In this document: one piece after another, positions 57,527 to 64,000 of the stretch
Layout of the letters: each line of letters begins with the position of its first letter
Position numbering within the stretch: the first letter of the stretch is position 1
Assembly: GCA_020248865.1 (NCBI GenBank)
Contig: JADCGS010000001.1
Location: forward strand, 186,001-250,000
DNA: 64,000 bases
Source: Burkholderiales bacterium
GTDB lineage: Bacteria > Pseudomonadota > Gammaproteobacteria > Burkholderiales > Burkholderiaceae_F
Direction: 5' to 3'
The notes under the pieces: model-generated
Databases searched by the model: none
Told to the model about the DNA's origin: nothing
Seen by the model: only the letters and a program-made list of their open reading frames with translations
Position numbers and translations under genes: made by a program

Positions 57527-58222
57527 ATGCCGACCCCGACCGACCGCCCAAACAATGTGCCGGTGCTCCAGCGCCGCCACGCGCTGGGGAGCCTGGCCGC
57601 CGCGCCCCTGGGCGCGCTCGCACTGCCGGCCGGAGTGTGTGCGCAGGGAACTGGTCGCACGGCAACGCCGACGCAGAGCCTGGGGCCGTTCTATCCGCGC
57701 AACGCCGCCGAGCGGCCGCGCGAGACCGACGCCGACCTGCTGGCCACGCAGGGCGACCGCGTACTGGCGCGCGGTACACCGCTGTACCTGACCGGGCGCG
57801 TGCTCAATCGCGCCGGTCGACCTCTGCCGGGCGCCGAGGTCGAGATCTGGCAGTGCGACGCCAATGCCGTGTATCACCACCCGGCCGGCGGCGCCGAGAC
57901 TGAGCGCGATCCGCACTTTCAGGGCTACGGCCGCACGGTGGCCGATGGCGCAGGGGCTTTCCATTTCCGCACCATCCGCCCGGTGCCCTATCCCGGGCGC
58001 ACGCCGCACATCCACGTGCGCGTCGCCGCTGCCGGCCATGCGCCGCTGGCCACCCAGCTTTACCTGCGCGGCGAGGCGGGCAACGCGCGCGACTTCCTGT
58101 TCCGGCGTCTCACGGAGCCGGAGCGCGACGCCATCAGCCTCGACCTGCGGGCCAGCGAGTCCGGCCACCCCCTGGCGCGTTACACGCGTCTGACCGCCAG
58201 CATCGAGCTGGTGCTCGCATAG
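57527..58222 (+). CDS. Exported intradiol ring-cleavage dioxygenase
   Basis: Predicted protein of 231 aa. The N-terminus contains a twin-arginine-like signal (LQRRHALGSLAAAPLGALALP). The catalytic domain resembles the protocatechuate 3,4-dioxygenase beta fold: SLGPFYPRNAAERPR, AEVEIWQCDANAVYHHP (first Tyr ligand), FQGYGRTVADGAGAFHFRTIRPVPYPGRTPHIHVRV (second Tyr and the His-x-His ligands). It would cleave a catechol-type ring outside the cytoplasm. No aromatic pathway genes flank it, so the physiological substrate is unknown. Confidence 0.85.
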   Translation: MPTPTDRPNNVPVLQRRHALGSLAAAPLGALALPAGVCAQGTGRTATPTQSLGPFYPRNAAERPRETDADLLATQGDRVLARGTPLYLTGRVLNRAGRPLPGAEVEIWQCDANAVYHHPAGGAETERDPHFQGYGRTVADGAGAFHFRTIRPVPYPGRTPHIHVRVAAAGHAPLATQLYLRGEAGNARDFLFRRLTEPERDAISLDLRASESGHPLARYTRLTASIELVLA

Positions 58223-58234
58223 GGCACAGGCGCT

Positions 58235-58272
58235 GCCGCTGCCGCGCCTGGCGCCGGATTTGCGGCAGCGGC
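58235..58272 (+). terminator. Hairpin after the dioxygenase gene
   Basis: Arms GCCGCTGCCGC (58235-58245) and GCGGCAGCGGC (58262-58272) pair perfectly with a 16-nt loop, 13 nt after the dioxygenase stop. Only TTT follows nearby, so termination strength is uncertain. Confidence 0.5.
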
Positions 58273-58333
58273 GGCTTTGGCGCGGATCAAGCAACCGGCT
58301 CGCGCGCATTGACCGGTACCGGCCGCAGCGCCG

Positions 58334-60379
58334 ATGCTGCGGCAACCGGTCCTGTCGTCGCCGTACCGCACGCACGTGTCCCCTGCCGAACTGCCCCTGC
58401 GCGAAACCTTCTGGAACATTCCGCCGTGGGGCATCGTCGGCGTTTACCTCGGCGGACTCATCGCCATCGCGCTGTTCGTGCGCGGGCTCGCCCAGCGCAT
58501 TGCCCTGTGGCGTGCCGGTACGCCGGGCGCGCGCTTCGACGACCTGCCGCAGCGGTTTGCGCTGCTGTTCAAGGAGGGCCTGCTGCAGAACCGGGTGCTG
58601 GCGCGCCGCTTTCCGGGATTGATGCACGTGGCCCTGTTCTGGGGCTTCCTGGTGCTGCTGGCCGGCACCATCGTGGCCACCGTCGACTGGGAGATCACGC
58701 GCTTGCTGTTCGACTGGAGGCTGCTGCAAGGGCCCGCCTATCTCGTCTTCGAAGTGACGCTCGATCTGTTCGGTGCCTTGTTCCTGGTCGGCATCGGCAT
58801 GGCGGCATGGCGCCGCCTGGTTCGCAAGCCGGCACACCTGACACTCGACCAACGCTTCACCCATGTGCTGCTGACGCTGGCGCTGATTGGCCTGTCCGGC
58901 TTCCTGATCGAGGCCCTGCGGCTGGCGGTCACGCAGCCGGCCTGGGCGCGCTGGTCCTCGGTGGGCTGGCTGCTGGCCCAGCCGTTGCTGGCGCTGCAGT
59001 TGCCCGAGGCCGCGCTGCGCACGGCCCACCGGGCAGTCTGGGTGGCGCACGCGCTGCTTGTGTTCGTATTCATCGCGATCATCCCGCGCACTTTCTTCGC
59101 GCACATGATCGCGACACCACTGAACATCCTGCTGGCGCGCCTGCCGCCGCGGGCGCGCCTGCACAAGATCGAGGACATCGAGACGCGGGAGCACTTCGGC
59201 ATCTCGCGCTTCGAGCAGTTCAGCTGGAAGCGCCGACTCGACTTCGACGCCTGCACCGAGTGCGGCCGCTGCCAGCAGACCTGCTGCGCGCAGATCTCGG
59301 GCAGCGTGCTCGATCCGAAGGCAATCGTCGGCAAGCTCAGGCGCTACATGCACGAGGGCGGCGGCCGCAGCATCGAGGGCAAGGCGCTGCACGGCGACGT
59401 CATCGGGGCCGACGAGCTGTGGGCCTGCACCACTTGCGGCGCTTGCGTGGCCGCCTGCCCTGCCCGCATCGACATCATCGACACCATCGTCGACCTGCGC
59501 CGCCACCTGGCGCTCGAGCAGGGCGCGTTTCCGCCGGCCGCCGCGCATACGCTGCATAACATCCAGCGGCTTGGCAATCCGTGGGGCATGGATCCCGCCG
59601 ACCGCCTCGGCTGGGCTGCCGGGCTCGAGGTGCCGCTGATGGAGCCGGACAAGCACGTCGAGTACCTGTACTGGGTCGGCTGCTCGGCCTCGTTCGACCA
59701 GCGCAACCAACACATCGCGCGTTCGATGGTCAAGATCCTGCGCACCGCGGGCATCTCGTTCGGCGTGATGGCCGAGGAGCGCTGCCACGCCGAAGTCGGC
59801 CGCCGGCTGGGCGAGGAGTACCTGTTCCAGACGGCTGCCGCCGAGAATCTTGCCAACCTGCAGCGCTACCGCTTCGACAAGCTGCTGGCGCACTGCCCGC
59901 ACTGCTTCAACACGCTGGCCAACGAGTACCCGCAGTTCGACGGCGGCCGCTTCAGCGTCGAGCACCACTCGCGCCTGATCGCGCGCCTGCTGCAGGAGGG
60001 CCGGCTGCAGCCACGCCTGGCCGGGCCGGAGCGCATCGCCGTGCACGACGCCTGCTACCTCGGTCGCCACAACGACGAGTACGCGGCGCCACGCGCCGCG
60101 GTGGCGGCTGTCGGCAATGCGGTACCCGTGGAAATGGCGCGCAACCGCTGCGAGGCGACCTGCTGCGGCGGCGGCGGCGGGCAGATGTGGATGGAGTCGC
60201 ACAGCCGCAAGCGCATCAACATCATCCGCGCCGAGGAGGCGATAAACAGCGGCGCGCAGACCGTCGCCGTGTCCTGTCCGCACTGCCTGACCATGCTGGC
60301 CGATGCCCGCAACGCGATCGGCGCGCAGGAGCTGCGCGTGCGCGACATTGCCGAGATCGTGGCCGACGCCCTGCCCTGA
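58334..60379 (+). CDS. Membrane-anchored iron-sulfur / CCG-domain oxidoreductase
   Basis: Predicted protein of 681 aa. The N-terminal half has about six transmembrane helices resembling a NarI/DUF3483-type quinone-side domain. It is followed by two ferredoxin motifs, CTECGRCQQTC (with Cys instead of the usual Pro after the fourth ligand) and CTTCGACVAACPARI. Two cysteine-rich CCG modules follow (VGCSASFDQRN to HCPHCFNTLANEYP, and HDACYLGRHN to ATCCGGGGG to SCPHCLTML). Similar proteins pass electrons from flavoprotein dehydrogenases to quinones (HdrD/DgcB-like). The partner is unknown; neighbouring lutAB is convergent. Confidence 0.87.
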   Translation: MLRQPVLSSPYRTHVSPAELPLRETFWNIPPWGIVGVYLGGLIAIALFVRGLAQRIALWRAGTPGARFDDLPQRFALLFKEGLLQNRVLARRFPGLMHVALFWGFLVLLAGTIVATVDWEITRLLFDWRLLQGPAYLVFEVTLDLFGALFLVGIGMAAWRRLVRKPAHLTLDQRFTHVLLTLALIGLSGFLIEALRLAVTQPAWARWSSVGWLLAQPLLALQLPEAALRTAHRAVWVAHALLVFVFIAIIPRTFFAHMIATPLNILLARLPPRARLHKIEDIETREHFGISRFEQFSWKRRLDFDACTECGRCQQTCCAQISGSVLDPKAIVGKLRRYMHEGGGRSIEGKALHGDVIGADELWACTTCGACVAACPARIDIIDTIVDLRRHLALEQGAFPPAAAHTLHNIQRLGNPWGMDPADRLGWAAGLEVPLMEPDKHVEYLYWVGCSASFDQRNQHIARSMVKILRTAGISFGVMAEERCHAEVGRRLGEEYLFQTAAAENLANLQRYRFDKLLAHCPHCFNTLANEYPQFDGGRFSVEHHSRLIARLLQEGRLQPRLAGPERIAVHDACYLGRHNDEYAAPRAAVAAVGNAVPVEMARNRCEATCCGGGGGQMWMESHSRKRINIIRAEEAINSGAQTVAVSCPHCLTMLADARNAIGAQELRVRDIAEIVADALP

Positions 60380-60422
60380 AGATCGCCGCGCCGCAGGTCG
60401 CGCAGCGTGGAGCCGCCGCCCC

Positions 60423-61835
60423 TCAGCGGCCTTGCCGCTCGCGATACAGCTCGTGGAAGGTGCGCCCCGAAGGCGCCGGGAAGTCGCGCTGGTCGGTCCA
60501 GCCGCCGGCCAGCGGCAGCGTGCGGATCCGGCCGCGGGCGCCGCCCATCCACTTGAGCAGGCGCGCGGCGAGCCGGCTGCCGGCGCGATACAGCGACGGA
60601 TTGCGCGCGGCCCAGCCCCAGGCCATCAACGCGGCGCGCTCCGTCCAGGGCCGCAGGCCGCGGTCGACCTGGCGCTCACGCAGCTTGCGGAGCAACTCGG
60701 GCAGCGGGATCTTGACCGGGCAGACCACCTGGCACTGGCCGCACAGGGTTGCGGCGTGGGGCAGGTCGATCGCCTTATCCAGCCCGACGTAACTGGGCGT
60801 CAGCACGGAACCCATCGGTCCCGGATACACCCAGCCGTAGGCGTGACCGCCGATCTTCTGGTAGACGGGGCAGTGGTTCATGCAGGCGCCGCAGCGGATG
60901 CAGCGGAGCATGTCCTGGAAGTCGCCGCCGATGAGGCCGGTGCGACCGGCATCCACCAGCACGTAGTACATGTGATCCGGGCCGTCGTCTTCGCCCGGCC
61001 GGCGCGGGCCAGTCAGCAGGGAGAAGTAGTTGGAGATCTGCTGCCCGGTGGCCGAGCGCGGCAGCAGGCGCATCAGCGTGGCCAGATCCTCCAGCGTCGG
61101 CAACACCTTCTCGACGCCGGCCAGCACCACATGTACCTTCGGCGGCATGACCGTGCACATTCCCTCGTTGCCCTCGTTGGTGACGAGCGCCACGCTGCCG
61201 GTCTCGGCAATCAGGAAATTGGCGCCGGTGATCCCCATGTCGGCGCTGAGGAAGTGCGAGCGCAGCACGACACGCGCCTCGCCAGTCAGCTCAGTGATCT
61301 CGGTCTTGCGCGGCGTGCCGTGGGTGCGCGCGAACAGGTCGGAGACCTCGTCCTTGTCCTTGTGAATGACGGGCGCAATGATGTGCGACGGCGCCTCGTT
61401 GTCGTTGATCTGGAGGATGTATTCGCCCAGATCAGTCTCGACCGGCTGGATCCCGGCGGCGGCCAGCGCCCGGTTCAGCCCGATCTCCTCGGACACCATC
61501 GACTTCGACTTGATCGCCTTGGAGGCGCCGTGGCGCTGACCGATCTCGACGATCAGCCGGCAGGCCTCCTCCTGGGACTCGGCGTACAGCACGGTGGCGC
61601 CGCGCGCCGTGGCGTTGCGCTCGAAGGCGTCGAGCCAGACGTCCAGGTGCTCGATGGCGCGGTTGCGCCGCTGCATGGCCGCGGAACGGATCGCCTCGAA
61701 GTCGTCGAGTTCCACAACGGCCGCTGCGCGCGCCGTGACGAACTTGTCGGACAGCTTCTTCAGGTTGGCTTGCAGCCGCGCGTCGGCCAGCTTCATCGAG
61801 GCGCGCGCCTTGAAGTGCATGCTCTGGACCTGCAT
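60423..61835 (-). CDS. lutB: Lactate utilisation iron-sulfur protein LutB
   Basis: Predicted protein of 470 aa. The LUD domain (about 60-290; MVSEEIGLNRALAAAGIQPVETDLGEYI, NFLIAETGSVALVTNEGN) precedes two [4Fe-4S] motifs, CIRCGACMNHCPVY and CGQCQVVCPVKI, and a C-terminal extension (GGWTDQRDFPAP). LutABC oxidises L-lactate to pyruvate. The ATG at 61835 overlaps the stop of the small membrane gene and has GGAGG upstream. No lutC is visible in this window. Confidence 0.94.
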   Translation of the reverse strand: MQVQSMHFKARASMKLADARLQANLKKLSDKFVTARAAAVVELDDFEAIRSAAMQRRNRAIEHLDVWLDAFERNATARGATVLYAESQEEACRLIVEIGQRHGASKAIKSKSMVSEEIGLNRALAAAGIQPVETDLGEYILQINDNEAPSHIIAPVIHKDKDEVSDLFARTHGTPRKTEITELTGEARVVLRSHFLSADMGITGANFLIAETGSVALVTNEGNEGMCTVMPPKVHVVLAGVEKVLPTLEDLATLMRLLPRSATGQQISNYFSLLTGPRRPGEDDGPDHMYYVLVDAGRTGLIGGDFQDMLRCIRCGACMNHCPVYQKIGGHAYGWVYPGPMGSVLTPSYVGLDKAIDLPHAATLCGQCQVVCPVKIPLPELLRKLRERQVDRGLRPWTERAALMAWGWAARNPSLYRAGSRLAARLLKWMGGARGRIRTLPLAGGWTDQRDFPAPSGRTFHELYRERQGR

Positions 61836-62179
61836 CAGTGGCCTCCAACAGCGTGGCTCAGCCGCTGCGCCTTGTGGCGAGCCAACTCACGCACATGCAA
61901 CTCGATCCGGCTGGCAACGCGCACCCGCGAAAACGCCAAACCGCCGATCAGCGCAAAGATCAGCACCGTCAGCGGGTCCAGCAGCGGTGCTCCGAGCACC
62001 AGGGATGCTGCAACGCCAACAGCAGCGAACAGGCCCATCCCTGACCAATGCTGGCGCCGCAGCCGCCTCACGTGCTCCTGCTCCTCGGCGAGAGCTTCTG
62101 CCAGCAGTCTCCCGCGCTGATCTGTCGACAACGAGCGGAAAGCAGGGCACACGCGCTCGAGCCATTGCTCCAGGTTCAC
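61835..62179 (-). CDS. Small two-helix membrane protein inside the lut operon
   Basis: Predicted protein of 114 aa, not recognised. A charged, helical N-terminus (about 1-50, including TDQRGRLLAEALAEEQEHVR) is followed by two adjacent hydrophobic segments (MGLFAAVGVAASLVLG and LDPLTVLIFALIGGLAF) and a basic tail. The GTG start overlaps the lutA stop (GTGA), with GGGGGA upstream, and its stop overlaps the lutB start (TGATG). Coupling on both sides suggests a role in the lactate complex, such as membrane docking, but this is inference. Confidence 0.72.
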   Translation of the reverse strand: MNLEQWLERVCPAFRSLSTDQRGRLLAEALAEEQEHVRRLRRQHWSGMGLFAAVGVAASLVLGAPLLDPLTVLIFALIGGLAFSRVRVASRIELHVRELARHKAQRLSHAVGGH

Positions 62180-62967
62180 GTATCCCCCGCCAGCACCTGC
62201 GCCACATGCAACACGCGCGTGGTCTCGTCGCCGGCACGCCGCAGCCGCCCTTCGATGTTGAGCAGGCAGCCGAGGTCGCCGCCCACCACGAACTGCGCGC
62301 CGCTGGCCCTCACATTGCGGCATTTGTCTTCGACGATCGCACCGGAAATCTCGCCGTACTTGACCGCGAAGGTGCCGCCGAAGCCACAGCACTGCTCGCA
62401 GTCCTTCATTTCGCTGAGCTGCACCCCGGGGACCATGGCCAACAGTTTGCGCGGCTGCGCCTTGACTCCCAGATGCCGCAAGCCGGAACAGGAGTCGTGG
62501 TAGGTGACCCGTCCCCCAAAGCCGGACACCAGATGCCCGACCTTCATCACGTTGACGAGGAAGTCGGTGAGCTCGAAGGTACGCGCGCCGAGGGCGTCGA
62601 AACGGGCACGCAGGTCCGGGTCCTGCTTGAACAACTCGGGGTAGTCGCCACGGATCGTCGCGGCGCAGGAGCCGGACGGCAAGACCACGTAGTCGAAGCC
62701 CTCGAACACGGCAAGCAACTGCCTGGCCAGCGGCCGCGTGACCGCAGCGTCGCCGGAGTTGTAGCCGGGCTGGCCGCAGCAGGTCTGCACCTCGGGCACA
62801 TGGACGTCGCAGCCGGCCTGCTGCAGCAGCTTGATGGCCGAGAAGCCGATTTCCGGCCGTACCAGGTCGACCAGGCAGGTCACGTATAGCGCGACCCGCG
62901 GTCGAAGCCTGCTTCCTGCTGTGCTCTTCGTGTCGTCCGTCACAAGCCGTCTGCGCTCAAGCGCCAC
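62176..62967 (-). CDS. lutA: Lactate utilisation protein LutA (CCG domain)
   Basis: Predicted protein of 263 aa with two cysteine-rich CCG modules: VTCLVDLVRPEIG to QTCCGQPGYNSGD, and HDSCSGLRHLGV to EQCCGFGGTFAVKYGEIS. These bind clusters or disulfide intermediates in the lactate oxidase LutABC. The longest frame starts at GTG 62967; GTG 62943 would drop eight residues. Neither has a strong ribosome binding site. It is divergent from the IclR regulator with a 56-nt spacer. Confidence 0.93.
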   Translation of the reverse strand: MALERRRLVTDDTKSTAGSRLRPRVALYVTCLVDLVRPEIGFSAIKLLQQAGCDVHVPEVQTCCGQPGYNSGDAAVTRPLARQLLAVFEGFDYVVLPSGSCAATIRGDYPELFKQDPDLRARFDALGARTFELTDFLVNVMKVGHLVSGFGGRVTYHDSCSGLRHLGVKAQPRKLLAMVPGVQLSEMKDCEQCCGFGGTFAVKYGEISGAIVEDKCRNVRASGAQFVVGGDLGCLLNIEGRLRRAGDETTRVLHVAQVLAGDT

Positions 62968-62969
62968 CC

Positions 62970-62994
62970 GTCTTTTCGTATCGTGATATAAGAC
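62970..62994. promoter_or_regulatory. Candidate IclR operator between lutA and the regulator gene
   Basis: The 56-nt divergent spacer contains TATC-GT-GATA (62979-62988) flanked by GTCTT (62970-62974) and AAGAC (62990-62994), an imperfect nested dyad in AT-richer DNA. IclR proteins bind such short palindromes next to their own gene. This is inferred from position; no consensus was matched. Confidence 0.45.
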
Positions 62995-63023
62995 GCCACA
63001 TTGTCATCTATTGCGACGCACCA

Positions 63024-63833
63024 ATGGGCCCGCGTAACGCCGCCGCCGAAACTGCGCCACGTGAGAAGACGGCGATCCAGGTCATCGACCGGATGATGAA
63101 GCTGCTCGACGCTCTGGCACAAAGCTCCGAACCCGTCAGCCTGAAGGCGCTGTCGCTGTGGACCGACCTTCACCCTTCGACTGCTCACCGGATCTTAAAT
63201 GACATGGTGGTCGGTCGCTTCGTTGATCGCGGCGAAACGCCAGGGACTTACCGTCTGGGCATGCGCTTGCTCGAGCTGGGCAACCTGGTCAAGGCGCGCC
63301 TCTCGGTTCGCGAAGCCGCGCTCGAGCCGATGCGAGACCTGCACCGCAAGACCGGGCAGACGGTCAACCTGTCCGTGCGGCAAGGCGACGAGATCGTCTA
63401 CATCGACCGTTCGTACAGCGAGCGCAGCGGCATGCAGGTTGTGCGGGCGATCGGTGGGCGCGCCCCGTTGCACTTGACCTCCAGCGGCAAGCTGTTTCTG
63501 GCAAACGACGATCCTCGCGTGGTGCGCAGCTATGCGACCCGCACTGGACTGGCCGGCCACACGCGCAACAGCATCACCGATCTCACCAAGCTGGAGCGCG
63601 AGTTGTCGCTGGTCCGCGCGCGCGGCTACGCGCGCGACAACGAGGAACTGGAACTGGGCGTGCGGTGCATCGCCGCCGGCATCCGCGACGACTCGGGGCG
63701 GCTGGTGGCTGGCCTGTCGGTGTCTGCACCGGCCGAGCGGATGCAGGACGAGTGGATCGAAGACCTCGTCACGACGGCGGCCCGAATCTCCTCCGGGCTT
63801 GGCCACAATCGCGCAGAACCGGGTACGAGCTAA
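63024..63833 (+). CDS. IclR family transcriptional regulator
   Basis: Predicted protein of 269 aa. It has an N-terminal winged helix-turn-helix (KTAIQVIDRMMKLLDALAQSSEPVSLKALSLWTDLHPSTAHRILNDM, about 16-62) and a C-terminal effector domain with GRAPLHLTSSGKLFLAND, YARDNEELELGVRCIAAGI and LVAGLSVSAP. Divergence from lutA suggests control of the lactate operon, probably with an organic acid as effector. The ATG at 63024 has no strong ribosome binding site; it is the first start ahead of the DNA-binding domain. Confidence 0.92.
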   Translation: MGPRNAAAETAPREKTAIQVIDRMMKLLDALAQSSEPVSLKALSLWTDLHPSTAHRILNDMVVGRFVDRGETPGTYRLGMRLLELGNLVKARLSVREAALEPMRDLHRKTGQTVNLSVRQGDEIVYIDRSYSERSGMQVVRAIGGRAPLHLTSSGKLFLANDDPRVVRSYATRTGLAGHTRNSITDLTKLERELSLVRARGYARDNEELELGVRCIAAGIRDDSGRLVAGLSVSAPAERMQDEWIEDLVTTAARISSGLGHNRAEPGTS

Positions 63834-63914
63834 GCGGCCGAGACGGCACTGGCCGCGCATCGGCTTGCACGGGCCTGCGCACCCGACGCCGCGCTGCTAG
63901 ACCGCGGAAAATGG

Positions 63915-64000
63915 CTAGAGCGACTGCCCAGCCGACGCCGCAGCAACGGGCGGCGCAGCCGGAGTCTCGGAGCTCTGGCGGGCCCGCGTGGCGAGCCAGT
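63915..64000 (-). CDS. Possible 3' end of an unidentified gene (partial)
   Basis: A minus-strand frame entering from the right edge ends in TAG at 63917-63915 with an Ala/Pro/Ser-rich tail (RQSSETPAAPPVAAASAGQSL). This composition is typical of a flexible C-terminus. The family cannot be told. It would be convergent with the IclR gene, 81 nt away, with only a weak GCGGCC/GGCCGC dyad between them. Confidence 0.35.
   Translation of the reverse strand, partial: WLATRARQSSETPAAPPVAAASAGQSL

Noticed and set aside
63834-63856. GCGGCC/GGCCGC dyad as terminator of the IclR gene
   Set aside because: Six-base arms with an 11-nt loop and no T-run; too weak to call.

Overview
The window is GC-rich, almost fully coding chromosomal DNA. 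It is most consistent with a betaproteobacterium of the order Burkholderiales that can oxidise reduced sulfur. Two things point there. The minus-strand block leuC-leuD-leuB-asd-fimV-truA-trpF-trpB-trpA-accD-folC-dedD-cvpA-purF-metZ is the conserved gene order of that order. The protein types (LutAB, FimV, a Sox operon with SoxCD) also fit. I see no insertion sequence, prophage, CRISPR array or origin.

Layout. 1-5.5 kb: the start of an unidentified minus-strand gene, rmuC, then fadD, a bile-acid:sodium-symporter-family protein and a DUF808 membrane protein. 5.5-14 kb: a plus-strand accessory run with a molybdopterin oxidoreductase, an Acg-type nitroreductase lipoprotein, a DUF4386 membrane protein, a zinc-type quinone oxidoreductase, a MipA/OmpV outer-membrane protein and a lipoprotein alpha/beta hydrolase. 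14-21 kb (minus): katG, a group II truncated haemoglobin, an FtsX-type permease and guanine deaminase. 21-23 kb (plus): a two-gene flavocytochrome c sulfide dehydrogenase unit. 23-27.8 kb (minus): tRNA-Ser(UGA) directly followed by a BMP-family ABC importer (ATPase, two permeases, lipoprotein), probably for nucleosides. 27.9-29.5 kb: a soluble TPR-GGDEF diguanylate cyclase.

29.9-38.6 kb (minus) is a complete thiosulfate-oxidation operon in the order soxR-soxC-soxD-soxY-soxZ-dsrE-soxA-soxX-tlpA-soxB-thioredoxin. A perfect 20-bp palindrome lies 39 bp upstream of soxR. SoxAX would load thiosulfate onto SoxYZ, SoxB would hydrolyse the sulfone and SoxCD would oxidise the sulfane sulfur. The two thioredoxin-like proteins probably keep SoxY or SoxA cysteines reduced. 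FccAB would feed sulfide electrons into the same periplasmic cytochrome pool.

39.3-57.3 kb (minus) is the housekeeping biosynthetic block. metZ is preceded by a strong match to a SAM-II riboswitch followed by an intrinsic terminator. A 31-codon hydrophobic ORF links leuC to leuD. 57.5-64 kb holds a secreted intradiol dioxygenase, a membrane-anchored CCG/iron-sulfur oxidoreductase, and a lutA-small membrane protein-lutB operon divergent from an IclR regulator. The window ends in the probable 3' end of another minus-strand gene.

The most noteworthy signals are the SAM-II element, the soxR palindrome, the tRNA-mRNA junction with a 17-nt gap, the nested hairpins in the fadD leader, and the small ORFs inside the leu and lut operons. 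Function names rest on recognised motifs and gene order; no database search was possible.
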